Assembly: GCA_020832285.1 (NCBI GenBank)
Contig: JAFIFB010000094.1
Coordinates: forward strand, 29,303 to 93,302
Source of the DNA: Balneolaceae bacterium
GTDB taxonomy: Bacteria; Bacteroidota; Rhodothermia; Balneolales; Balneolaceae
Direction: 5' to 3'
DNA: 64,000 nucleotides
Numbering within the stretch: the first letter of the stretch is position 1; each line of letters begins with the position of its first letter. The position numbers and the translations under genes are program-made. The notes beneath the pieces are model-generated. The model made no database searches. It saw only the letters and a list, made by a program, of their open reading frames with translations, and was not told where the DNA came from. Positions 8,261-16,828 of the stretch are shown here, in pieces.

Positions 8261-8524
8261 ATGACCCGAACAGACAAAGAACAACTGGAATACGCACTCG
8301 AAATTTTGAAAGAGTGGAAGGAAGGTGATGAAATTGTAGAGGTTAATGCTGCCTTTAGTATGATGGCTTCATGCGATCAAACCAACCATCAGGATTTATG
8401 GGAAAAACTGCGAAAGGCACTTCGGGAAAATGAGGATTTGAATCAGGATTATATGACAAAACAGTTGCGAATTGAATCCCTTGCACAAAAAAACCTTTGG
8501 TGGTATGACCCGGATCAGTGGTGA
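8261..8524 (+). CDS. Hypothetical small acidic protein, 87 residues
   Basis: Not recognised. The protein MTRTDKEQLEYALEILKEWK... is mostly helical, strongly charged and ends WWYDPDQW. No signal peptide or membrane segment. It sits between two copies of a decayed gene fragment, in the same orientation as the defence operon. It could be a small antitoxin-like or regulatory protein, but nothing shows that directly. Confidence 0.4.
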   Translation: MTRTDKEQLEYALEILKEWKEGDEIVEVNAAFSMMASCDQTNHQDLWEKLRKALRENEDLNQDYMTKQLRIESLAQKNLWWYDPDQW

Positions 8525-8544
8525 GTATTCAATCCGAATGATTG

Positions 8545-8682
8545 CATTTCAAGAAACTTCTTTACACCCACGAAAACTTCGAGTTCACCAACAGAAATTT
8601 CACTAAAATGGACCTTGTGCCAGGTGGTTTTGAAATGATTTTTATAATCAAACTGTTTGTTTTAATGATAGCAGTTAATTGA
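8545..8682 (+). pseudogene. Decayed copy 3 of the unrecognised island gene fragment
   Basis: The frame reads HFKKLLYTHENFEFTNRNFT, then KMDLVPGGFEM and on into unrelated sequence to a stop at 8680. THENFEFTNRNFTKMDLVPGGFE matches the VHENLEYVNESINKLDLVPGGF segment found at 8013-8189 and 3911-4162. It has no start codon and only about 30 conserved codons. Confidence 0.45.
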
Positions 8683-8695
8683 AAAGGGTTTACTA

Positions 8696-8846
8696 ATGAG
8701 TGAAAAAAGAGATGTAGTACAGGTAAAGAATCCCAAAACGGGTAGATATGTAAAAATTGACAGACAGGAGTGCAGGTAAAATCATTTCACACAAAAAATC
8801 TACTGGTAAATATAAGGGAGTGCCAGTTGCCAGAAAGCGGAAGTAA
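8696..8846 (+). pseudogene. Small basic protein gene interrupted by a frameshift
   Basis: From the ATG at 8696 the frame reads VVQVKNPKTGRYVKIDR and then stops at 8777. A +1 shift near 8765 restores a frame that continues SAGKIISHKKSTGKYKGVPV and ends KRK at 8844, whose stop overlaps the ATG of the next gene. The joined product would be about 49 residues and very basic, reading naturally as one protein. A single-base indel is the simplest explanation; programmed frameshifting or a sequencing error are alternatives. Confidence 0.45.
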
Positions 8847-9166
8847 TGATCTATTACAATCCGATAGATGCTGATCCCATATCAAAGCCGGTTAGTTATT
8901 CACCGAGATCCTGTTTTATAATGACAAAGCTGGGAGAACCAATTCCGGAAGTAATTTCGGAGATCAGGGAAAAACTCACCAGAAAGCTTGACTCATTGAA
9001 TATTAATGAGTTTGATGCTTCATCAATGGTTACTGGCCGTGACTTCTTGTTAAAAATCTGGAACCAAATTCTTTCAGTGCCATTGGGTATTGGTATTGTA
9101 GATGAGTCAATGAGTGCACAAACCATGGCGAATATTTTCTATGAAATTGGGATTGTGAAGGGGTAA
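8846..9166 (+). pseudogene. Truncated TIR-like/nucleoside-deoxyribosyltransferase-like gene
   Basis: The 106 residues carry the N-terminal half of a Rossmann-like nucleotide-processing domain: SCFIMTKLGEPIPEV, then TGRDFLLKIWNQI, then GIGIVDESMSAQT and NIFYEIG. In TIR-like and deoxyribosyltransferase-like families the FYE(L/I)G block holds the catalytic glutamate (here Glu100) and is followed by further strands. Here the protein ends four residues later, because a 130-bp repeat starts at about 9150 and supplies the stop codon. It is therefore probably a broken gene, though a short stable product cannot be excluded. The ATG overlaps the stop of the small basic protein by one base. Confidence 0.55.
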
Positions 9167-9386
9167 ACTATGATTTTTTTGATGGGCTATGATTGACTTT
9201 GATAGATACTTTATAAATCACAGTCCATCACACAATCAGCGAAAATCATAGTTCAGACAGTTGAATGAGGAGAGCATTTGGATTGTGAAAGCTTAACTAT
9301 GATTTTTTTGATGGGCTATGATTGACTTTGATAGATATTTTATAAATCACAGTCCATCAAATATTCAGCGAAAATCACAGGTCAAG
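9150..9386 (+). repeat. Two tandem copies of a 130-bp repeat with long inverted arms
   Basis: Unit 1 begins at about 9150 and unit 2 at about 9280; both contain GGATTGTGAA then a TGATTTTTTTGATGGGCTAT core. Unit 1 has exact outer arms AACTATGATTTT (9166-9177) and AAAATCATAGTT (9242-9253) and near-exact inner arms at 9181-9194 and 9216-9229, so it can fold into a long two-part hairpin. Unit 2 has the same plan with a few substitutions in the right arm. No ORF is inside. The remaining sequence to 9592 shows no other gene. Confidence 0.8.
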
Positions 9387-9592
9387 TTTGAAGTAGTCAG
9401 CTTATTTTAGTGTACTCTGACTTTAACCAAGACTTCCGAAACCTTCTTTTCTATTGTTTAATTTTGCTTAAAATAGCTAACAAAATCTCATCCCGAAAAA
9501 AAACAGTTTTCGAAATTTCACCTTTTTTTGTATTTATAAATAAAATACAAACAGCAGCACTTCTTGTATTTTCCGAACGATTTATCAGGTTT

Positions 9593-12500
9593 ATGTTATT
9601 CTCAGGCAAATATATATTTTTACGGCTGAAGTGCTCATTTTTCATTGCATTCGGCCTCTTTCTTTTTATTAGCTGCTCATCCGACGAACCCCGGCTTGCC
9701 GAAGGAGAAGAACCTCTGCCTGAAGTTGTGGATTTTAATCAGCACATTCGCGGTATTTTGTCTGATACCTGTTTTGCCTGCCACGGCCCCGATGAAATGG
9801 CCCGTGAAGCCGGTCTCCGCCTCGATACGGAAGAGGGCGCTTTTTCTCCGCTTGAAAGTGACAACAGAAAGTATGCCATTGTCCCAGGAAACGCCAATGC
9901 GAGCGAAATCTACCGGCGCATCATATCGGACGATCCCGACTACTTGATGCCAACCCCCACTTCCAACCTGAGTCTGTCCAACCGCGAAATTGCCCTCATC
10001 AAAAGGTGGATTGATCAGGGTGCCGAATATCAGCCGCACTGGGCGTTCATCCCGCCGGAAAAACCTGAGCTTCCTCAAGTCTCAAATACAGAGTGGCCAC
10101 AAAACGAGATTGACTATTTTATCCTTGAAAAAATTGAAGCTGCGGGAATATCTCCCTCAGACCGTGCGAGCCGTGAAATCCTCCTTCGCCGAGTCTCGTT
10201 TGATCTGACCGGGCTTCCTCCCACCATCGAAGACCTGGACCGGTTCCTGGAGGATGATTCAGCCGATGCGTATGAAAAAGCGGTAGACCGCCTGCTGGCT
10301 TCCCACTCATACGGTGAACGCCTTGCCACCGAATGGCTCGATGTAGCCCGCTATGCCGACACCCACGGATACCAGGACGATGGCGCCAACGAGATGTGGC
10401 CCTGGAGGGAATGGGTCATCAGCGCATTTAACCGAAATATGCCGTTTGATCAATTTGCGACCTGGCAGCTTGCAGGAGACCTGCTGCCGGATGCAACCCG
10501 TGAACAGCGCCTTGCTACCGGATTCGGACGGGCTCATCAGCAGAGCCAGGAAGGGGGAATCATCGGTGAAGAATATCGCGTGGAGTATGTGGCCGATCGT
10601 GTGCAGACCACCGGAACCGCTTTTCTTGCCATAACCATGCAATGCGCCCGCTGCCACGATCATAAATACGACCCCGTATCCGAAAAAGAGTACTACGAAC
10701 TTGCCGCATTTTTCGACAATATCAACGACATCGGACAGATTCCCAACCGCGGAGCTGCGGGCCCAACCATCTTGTTGCCGGATGACGAAACAGATGAGCT
10801 GATCAACTATCTCGAAAGCCGAATTTCTGAAAACGAGGATGCTTTGAACCGGCTGAAATCCAGCCAAACCGATGCGTTTAATGAATGGCTGTCTCAGCCC
10901 GCTCTTGCTGAACAACTCGAAACAGAAAACGAAGGCCTTTACGCCTACATGAGCCTTGACTCCATTCAGGGAGACAGTGCCGTGGTTGTGCAGGGACGCG
11001 ACAGTCTGCTCACCGCCTGGATTACCGGCAGCCTGGAAGAAACGGAGGGCGTAAACGGCGGATCCATTGAATTCCGCCACGGAAACGCTCTGAACCTCCC
11101 GCGGGAGTTTGCTCGTTTTGACCGAACCGATCCGTTTTCTCTGAGCTTCTGGATTTATCCGCCCGAATCGACCGGCGAAGTTCCGGTACTTGTGAAAAAA
11201 GGAGCCATTTTTATCGGGCACCGCGGTTATGATGTCTCTCTCTTTAACCACCGCGTATCTATGAGACTGGCTCACGGCTGGCCGTATAATTCAATCCAGG
11301 TCCTCACAAACGATCCGCTTAAAACGGGCGAATGGAGCCATGTTACAGTTACCTACAACGGATCAAGCAGAGCCGAAGGCATAGAAATTTACGTAAACGG
11401 AGAGCCTCAGCCGCTGCACACCGAGCACGACAATCTGTTCAAAAATATTATGATTCCGTATGACGAACCGCGTTACGGATCCCAGAATTTTCTGATTGGC
11501 CACCGCCATTCGTTCGAGTCGATGCGTTATGAAGGAATGCGAATCGATGAAGTGCGTCTGTACGAACGCGAGCTCAGCTCTGCCGAAGCCCTGATGCTCT
11601 CCGGCAACCAACAGGAATTGAACCGTATCCTGGCTGCAGGTTCCTCACAGATGAGTGACGAAGAAAAAACGATTCTTTTCAGCCACTACCTCCTTCACGC
11701 CGACCCGGAAATCAATGAGCAGAAAGAAAACCTCCGAAATTTCAGAGAAGAGCTGAGCAGTGTAAAAGACACTCTTCCCGAAGTAATGGTGATGGAAGAG
11801 CGGCTCAACCGCCGCACATCCTACATCCGTGAACGGGGCATGTACGATCAGCTTGGCGAAGTGGTCTACCCCGGGGTTCCGACAAGCATCCTGGATTTTC
11901 CCGAGGAGTTTCCGCAAAACCGTCTCGGGCTGGCCAAATGGATTATGCATGATGAGAATCCGCTCACTGCCCGTGTTCTTGTGAACCGATACTGGCAGAT
12001 GCTGTTCGGAACCGGCCTGGTGGATACACCTGATGATTTCGGGAACCAGGGTTCGATGCCAAGCCACCCCGAACTGCTCGACTGGCTGGCCGTGGAATTC
12101 CGCGAAAGCGGCTGGAATTTGAAGGAACTGCTCAAAACGATTGTGATGTCGGCAACCTACCAGCAGTCGTCTATTATAGCGCCGGATATGCTTGAAAGGG
12201 ATCCCAATAACCGGCTTCTCGCACGGGGTCCGCGTTACAGGATGACGGCCGAAATGATCCGCGATAATGCACTGCTTGCAAGCGGCCTGCTGGTGGATGA
12301 AGTTGGCGGCCCCAGTGTATTTCCCTATCAGCCCGATGGATTGTGGGAAGAGACCACTTCCGGCCGGCACCTCACAGAATACTTTCAGGACAGCGGAGAA
12401 AATCTCTACCGGAGAAGCCTATACACCTTCTGGAAGCGAACCGTACCCCCGCCTGGTATGACCACGTTCGATGCCGCCATGCGCACCCATCCCACCGTTC

Positions 12501-12865
12501 AGCGGGAAGCCACCAGCACCCCGCTTCAGGCTCTTCACACTCTTAATGACCCGATTTACGTGGAGTCATCCCGGCTGCTGGCAGAACGGATGCTTAAAGA
12601 GGGTGGCGAAAGCATCGATGAGCAGATCACCTTTGCGTTTAGGGCGGCCGTATCGCGCAAGCCGAATGAGCGGGAGCTTTTAATTCTGACTGAACTCTTT
12701 GAGGAAGAATATCAAACCTATAAATCCGAACCCGAATTAGCTGAAGAGTTGCTGAAAACAGGTGAGTATCCTGCAGATCCCGAACTCGATTCGGTTGAAG
12801 TAGCCGCCAGAACAATCCTGGCAAGTGCCATTTTTAATTTAGATGAAACACTGACAAAGCATTAA
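9593..12865 (+). CDS. PSCyt1-DUF1549-LamG-DUF1553 exported lipoprotein (planctomycete-type cytochrome)
   Basis: The start is placed at the ATG at 9593, which gives a lipoprotein signal ending LFISC (Cys28). The frame is open upstream to a GTG at 9410, but that would bury the signal. Domains in order: PSCyt1 with heme motif CFACH (Cys60), DUF1549/PSCyt2 (about residues 150-380) with a second CARCH motif at 351, a LamG/concanavalin-like domain (about 485-670) and DUF1553/PSD1 (about 770-1075). Total length is about 1090 residues, typical of the LamG-containing form. These proteins are abundant in Planctomycetes and occur in some marine Bacteroidota-like lineages; a link to polysaccharide breakdown is suspected but not proven. 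It is followed by a DUF1501 gene and a DUF2231-cytochrome gene, the usual partners. Confidence 0.88.
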   Translation: MLFSGKYIFLRLKCSFFIAFGLFLFISCSSDEPRLAEGEEPLPEVVDFNQHIRGILSDTCFACHGPDEMAREAGLRLDTEEGAFSPLESDNRKYAIVPGNANASEIYRRIISDDPDYLMPTPTSNLSLSNREIALIKRWIDQGAEYQPHWAFIPPEKPELPQVSNTEWPQNEIDYFILEKIEAAGISPSDRASREILLRRVSFDLTGLPPTIEDLDRFLEDDSADAYEKAVDRLLASHSYGERLATEWLDVARYADTHGYQDDGANEMWPWREWVISAFNRNMPFDQFATWQLAGDLLPDATREQRLATGFGRAHQQSQEGGIIGEEYRVEYVADRVQTTGTAFLAITMQCARCHDHKYDPVSEKEYYELAAFFDNINDIGQIPNRGAAGPTILLPDDETDELINYLESRISENEDALNRLKSSQTDAFNEWLSQPALAEQLETENEGLYAYMSLDSIQGDSAVVVQGRDSLLTAWITGSLEETEGVNGGSIEFRHGNALNLPREFARFDRTDPFSLSFWIYPPESTGEVPVLVKKGAIFIGHRGYDVSLFNHRVSMRLAHGWPYNSIQVLTNDPLKTGEWSHVTVTYNGSSRAEGIEIYVNGEPQPLHTEHDNLFKNIMIPYDEPRYGSQNFLIGHRHSFESMRYEGMRIDEVRLYERELSSAEALMLSGNQQELNRILAAGSSQMSDEEKTILFSHYLLHADPEINEQKENLRNFREELSSVKDTLPEVMVMEERLNRRTSYIRERGMYDQLGEVVYPGVPTSILDFPEEFPQNRLGLAKWIMHDENPLTARVLVNRYWQMLFGTGLVDTPDDFGNQGSMPSHPELLDWLAVEFRESGWNLKELLKTIVMSATYQQSSIIAPDMLERDPNNRLLARGPRYRMTAEMIRDNALLASGLLVDEVGGPSVFPYQPDGLWEETTSGRHLTEYFQDSGENLYRRSLYTFWKRTVPPPGMTTFDAAMRTHPTVQREATSTPLQALHTLNDPIYVESSRLLAERMLKEGGESIDEQITFAFRAAVSRKPNERELLILTELFEEEYQTYKSEPELAEELLKTGEYPADPELDSVEVAARTILASAIFNLDETLTKH

Positions 12866-13013
12866 ATCCGGAAATTTCAAATTTTTCAAATAACAAACAT
12901 TCAAAATCATAGTTACAGGACTAAAACTGAGCAAAACTGTTTAAAATTGGTGCTTGTGATTTGAAATATTTCTTTCTTCCATAATATCAATCAATTTAAA
13001 AAGGCAGAAAATC

Positions 13014-14474
13014 ATGTCTGACGAAATTTACAAATGTAACTGCAACATCAACCGGCGACATTTTCTTTCCAGAACCAGCATGGGACTGGGGGCGGCTGCA
13101 CTGGCTTCACTTCTGAGTCCGGCCCTGCTTTTTTCCAAAAAGAGTGATCCATCCGCCGGAGCACTCGACACTCCCCATGTGATTCCGAAGGCGAAACGGA
13201 TCATCTTTCTTTTTCAGAGCGGCGGTCCCTCCCAGCATGATCTCTTCGACTATAAACCGAAACTGAACGAACTGGAAGGAGAAGATCTCCCCGATTCAGT
13301 GATGGGAGAACAGCGGCTGACCGGCATGACAGCCAATCAATCCGGATTCCCGATGGCAGGCGCACGATGGAAATTTAAGCGTCACGGTAAAAGCGGGGCT
13401 TGGGTGAGCGACCTTTTGCCACACACCGCAGGTATTGTGGATGATCTCTGTTTTCTGAAAACGGTGTACACCGAGGAGATCAATCACGATCCGGCCATCA
13501 CGTTTTTCCAGACCGGTTCACCACAGCCGGGACTGCCAAGTATCGGTTCGTGGCTCAGTTATGGACTTGGATCAGAAAATGAAAACCTGCCGGCATTTAC
13601 CGTGCTGATTTCAAGAGGAACCGGGCGGCCATTCGACCAGCCTCTCTACTCCCGTCTGTGGGGCAGCGGAATACTTCCCTCGCTTCATCAGGGTGTGCAG
13701 TTCCGTGCAGGCAGCGAGCCGGTGCTCAATCTCAAAAATCCCAAAGGGATGAAAAAGATGACGCGGCGAAATATGCTGGCCGCACTGAAAGACCTGAATG
13801 AACTCCACCTCAATGAATACGGTGATCCGGAAATCACCACTCGCATATCCCAGTACGAGATGGCCTACCGGATGCAAACATCCGTCCCCGAAACTATGGA
13901 TGTTTCCGATGAACCTGAATCCACGTATGAACTTTATGGCGAAGAAGCCCGTACACCGGGAACCTATGCTGCCAACTGCCTGCTGGCCCGCCGGCTGGCC
14001 GAACGCGATGTGAGGTTCATTCAGCTCTATCACATGGGGTGGGACCAGCACGACGGTATCCCCAACCAGCTCCCGCTGCAGTGTAAAGATGTAGATCAGG
14101 CCTCCGCTGCCCTGGTTAAAGATCTGAAACAGCGCGGACTTCTGGATGATACCCTTGTTATTTGGGGCGGAGAATTTGGCCGGACAGCCTATTGCCAGGG
14201 TCCTCTTACAAAACAAACCTACGGACGTGATCACCATCCGCGCTGTTTTACCATGTGGATGGCAGGTGGCGGAATCAAACAGGGTATTACCTACGGTGAG
14301 ACGGATGACTTCGGCTACAATGTAGTTCGTGACCCGGTTCACATTCACGATCTTCAGGCTACCATCCTTCACCTGATGGGTGTCAATCACGAACGCCTCA
14401 CCTATCGTGCACAAGGCCGGCGTTTTCGCCTTACAGACGTCCATGGAGAAGTTGTTCATGATATTGTTGCCTGA
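13014..14474 (+). CDS. DUF1501 domain protein with Tat-like signal
   Basis: A 486-residue protein of the DUF1501 family, related to alkaline-phosphatase/sulfatase-like folds. The N terminus has RRHFLSR followed by a hydrophobic [17 protein letters not shown] stretch, fitting twin-arginine export. Family blocks include [18 protein letters not shown], the HMGWDQHDG motif, [14 protein letters not shown] and [16 protein letters not shown], with the His and Asp residues expected to bind metal. It lies 148 nt after the DUF1549/DUF1553 gene. The pairing is widespread in Planctomycetes, so the proteins probably act on one substrate outside the cytoplasm. The substrate is unknown. Confidence 0.88.
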   Translation: MSDEIYKCNCNINRRHFLSRTSMGLGAAALASLLSPALLFSKKSDPSAGALDTPHVIPKAKRIIFLFQSGGPSQHDLFDYKPKLNELEGEDLPDSVMGEQRLTGMTANQSGFPMAGARWKFKRHGKSGAWVSDLLPHTAGIVDDLCFLKTVYTEEINHDPAITFFQTGSPQPGLPSIGSWLSYGLGSENENLPAFTVLISRGTGRPFDQPLYSRLWGSGILPSLHQGVQFRAGSEPVLNLKNPKGMKKMTRRNMLAALKDLNELHLNEYGDPEITTRISQYEMAYRMQTSVPETMDVSDEPESTYELYGEEARTPGTYAANCLLARRLAERDVRFIQLYHMGWDQHDGIPNQLPLQCKDVDQASAALVKDLKQRGLLDDTLVIWGGEFGRTAYCQGPLTKQTYGRDHHPRCFTMWMAGGGIKQGITYGETDDFGYNVVRDPVHIHDLQATILHLMGVNHERLTYRAQGRRFRLTDVHGEVVHDIVA

Positions 14475-14653
14475 GGTCGTAATGGCTCAATTTACTTTTC
14501 CCGGATTAATATCGCCGGAAATACCCAAATTTTCTCAAGGCCGGGGAAAACTTCTTCGGTTAACCGGCATATCCGGAGTTCGGGAAAACAAAAGATATGT
14601 TACATTTACAGACACCACTATATTCACATCTATAGCAGAATCAGCCTGACCTT

Positions 14654-16171
14654 ATGAACCGAACGTTTCTTTTCCCTGTGGCAATACTACTCTGTTTGCT
14701 TTCTGTCATTTTGCTGCATACCACTCCCGCTGATGCATTTTTACTGTATGAATCAGAAGAACTCCTGGCTGAAACTGCTTCGGACTCTTCAGACCTGTCA
14801 CTGTTTTTTGGCCGGTTTCATCCCGTGTTGGTTCACCTGCCGATCGGTTTTCTGTTGATGGCTTTTTTGCTCGAATTTATGGGCCTGATCAAACGATATG
14901 AGCAGCTTGCACACGCCGTGCCTTTTGTTCTGCTTATGGGATTTCTGAGCGGCCTCTTTTCTGCTGTAACCGGATGGCTGCTTTCAGATGGAGGAGGTTA
15001 CGGCGAAGATCTGCTTTGGCTTCACAAGTGGCTGGGAATCAGTGTAGTGGTGCTTTCACTGGCCGCCTGGCTGCTGAGGATTACGCTCTATGATGATCCA
15101 TTCTACAAAAAAATCTTCCGTGGTACTCTTACCGTGATGGTTGTAGCCCTCATCACCGCAGGACATTATGGCGGAAGCCTTACGCATGGCTCCGATTACC
15201 TCTTCCGCTATATGCCCGAACCGGTACGGAGCTGGATTGGTGTTGAAGAGGAAGAACCTGAACAGCTCTCACTCATTGAAAACCTCGAAACAGCCCATGT
15301 GTACCGTGATGTGATCGAACCGATTTTTGCAGCCCGTTGCCAGAGCTGTCACGATCCCGACCGGACCGAAGGTGAGCTTTTAATGACCTCCTACGAAAAT
15401 CTGATGAGAGGCGGAGAGAGCGGGCGGGTCATCGAACCGCATCAAATCGAAGAGAGTGATCTCTACCGAAGACTGCGACTGCCCGACCGCCACGACGATC
15501 GGATGCCGCCAAGAGGACGGACTCAGCTTACGGCCGATCAGATCCGCCTCATCGGCTGGTGGATTGAACAGGGAGCTCCCTCTGATCCGCTGGTGACCGA
15601 ACTGGAACGACCCGTAGAGATTCAAACCATCCTCGAACGATTAACTGTGGGTGGGCAGGCGTTTTTTGAACGTGTGCAGGTCGCTCAGGCCGATCCGCAA
15701 ATAATTGAAGAGATCCAAAGCCGCGGATTTCGCATTTCACCCGTTTCGGAAGGCACAGCATTTTTAAATGTAAACACACTTCAATCAAAAACCTCCATTT
15801 CAGCCGAAGATATGGAGGCGCTGCTTCCCCTTTCCGAACAGATTACCTGGCTGAATTTAAGTCGCACATCGGTGCAGGATGATGACCTGGAGCTCCTCCC
15901 GGAATTCAGAAACCTCACCCGGCTCTACCTTCAGCATACCGGGATTTCAGACGGTACACTTGCCCGAATCCAATCACTCGAAAATTTGGAATATCTCAAT
16001 CTCTACGCCACCAGTGTTACCGATGATGGATTGATCTACCTCGAACAACTTCAAAACCTCAGCACACTCTATCTCTGGCAGACTGGTGTGACTGCTGACG
16101 GTGCAATCGCCCTTCGTGATCGGATGTCTGGTATTTACATTAATATGGGTGTGGAATTTGAGGAAGAATAA
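14654..16171 (+). CDS. DUF2231-PSCyt1-leucine-rich-repeat membrane cytochrome
   Basis: A 505-residue protein. After a signal anchor come four hydrophobic segments with FHPVLVHLPIGFLL, the start of a DUF2231-type membrane domain (about residues 50-180). A periplasmic PSCyt1-like cytochrome domain follows, with CQSCHDPD (first Cys at 229) and the downstream RMPPRG motif that usually supplies the axial methionine. The C-terminal 160 residues hold several leucine-rich repeats (LTRLYLQHTGISDGTL, LEYLNLYATSVTDDGL, LSTLYLWQTGVTADGA). This fusion regularly sits with DUF1549/DUF1553 and DUF1501 genes and may pass electrons between them and the membrane; that role is inferred. No terminator is obvious before it, so the three genes may be one transcription unit. 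Confidence 0.85.
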   Translation: MNRTFLFPVAILLCLLSVILLHTTPADAFLLYESEELLAETASDSSDLSLFFGRFHPVLVHLPIGFLLMAFLLEFMGLIKRYEQLAHAVPFVLLMGFLSGLFSAVTGWLLSDGGGYGEDLLWLHKWLGISVVVLSLAAWLLRITLYDDPFYKKIFRGTLTVMVVALITAGHYGGSLTHGSDYLFRYMPEPVRSWIGVEEEEPEQLSLIENLETAHVYRDVIEPIFAARCQSCHDPDRTEGELLMTSYENLMRGGESGRVIEPHQIEESDLYRRLRLPDRHDDRMPPRGRTQLTADQIRLIGWWIEQGAPSDPLVTELERPVEIQTILERLTVGGQAFFERVQVAQADPQIIEEIQSRGFRISPVSEGTAFLNVNTLQSKTSISAEDMEALLPLSEQITWLNLSRTSVQDDDLELLPEFRNLTRLYLQHTGISDGTLARIQSLENLEYLNLYATSVTDDGLIYLEQLQNLSTLYLWQTGVTADGAIALRDRMSGIYINMGVEFEEE

Positions 16172-16228
16172 AAATTCTTCAAATGATCTGTTTCTGAAAA
16201 TTACATCAGCCGCGATGACAATATTAAA

Positions 16229-16310
16229 AATCGAATATCGCTACGTCGTTCAATCTCCTTAATCGAATATCATTGGATTGAACAATTCAGAAGATACTCG
16301 ATATTCGGTT
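16229..16310. terminator. Long imperfect hairpin between convergent genes
   Basis: Arms AATCGAATATCG (16229-16240) and CGATATTCGGTT (16299-16310) pair with one mismatch. Inside, GTTCAATC (16248-16255) pairs with GATTGAAC (16276-16283). The element sits between the convergent cytochrome and DUF456 genes, where a two-way terminator would be expected, but no strong T-run follows. It could equally be a small palindromic repeat. Confidence 0.4.
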
Positions 16311-16317
16311 TAGCGAT

Positions 16318-16791
16318 TTAAATATTGCTGAAAAAGTAATAGGCAAGAATGATCGCAACTCCCACTTTCAGTCCGAGAGAAATCAGAAAACCTACAAAAG
16401 AACCCATCGCAACTTTCAGGGCTGAACCTGATCTTTTACCAGCAACCAGTTCACCCACAAAAGCTCCTACAATCGGGCCAAAAATAATTCCCATCGGCGG
16501 AAAGAAAATAAGCCCGGCCGCAAAACCAACAAATGTTCCGTAGATACCCAATTTACTTCCGCCCATTCTGCGGCTGCCTTCTGCGGGCACAAAACTGTCG
16601 AGTGTAACTGCTACTGCAACAATCAATCCCCAGAACACCAAAAAGAACCATGAAAAAGGGTAATCGTGTGTGAACTGAAGAATGAGAAGTCCGATATAAC
16701 TGAGCGGAGGCCCGGGAACCACTGGTACAAATGCACCGATAATTCCTGCAGTAATGAACAGTGCGCCTATAACAATCCAGATGGTTTCCAA
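16318..16791 (-). CDS. DUF456 family membrane protein
   Basis: A 157-residue protein with four to five hydrophobic segments and glycine-rich turns, including VPGPPLSYIGLLIL near residue 27, PPMGIIFGPIVGAFVGEL near residue 100 and a C-terminal SFVGFLISLGLKVGVAIILA stretch. These are the defining blocks of DUF456 and the length is normal. The protein should lie in the inner membrane; its function is not known. It is transcribed leftwards and lies 37 nt downstream of apbE on the same strand, so the two may share a transcript. Confidence 0.85.
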   Translation of the reverse strand: METIWIVIGALFITAGIIGAFVPVVPGPPLSYIGLLILQFTHDYPFSWFFLVFWGLIVAVAVTLDSFVPAEGSRRMGGSKLGIYGTFVGFAAGLIFFPPMGIIFGPIVGAFVGELVAGKRSGSALKVAMGSFVGFLISLGLKVGVAIILAYYFFSNI

Positions 16792-16828
16792 AATTTTCCC
16801 GGTTTATGAGTTGATTTATAGTAGATAA

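Noticed and set aside
9150..9386. Possible CRISPR array in the 130-bp repeats
   Set aside because: Only two units of 130 bp, with conserved sequence throughout and no unique spacers, and no cas gene nearby.
10307..11275. 322-residue open frame on the minus strand under the cytochrome gene
   Set aside because: Antisense to a well-supported gene; sequence lacks any recognisable motif and looks like a mirror of coding bias.
13611..14459. 282-residue open frame on the minus strand under the DUF1501 gene
   Set aside because: Shadow of the DUF1501 gene; its protein text has no domain pattern.
14380..14649. 89-residue frame between the DUF1501 and DUF2231 genes
   Set aside because: Begins inside the DUF1501 gene in another frame, and no domain pattern is visible.
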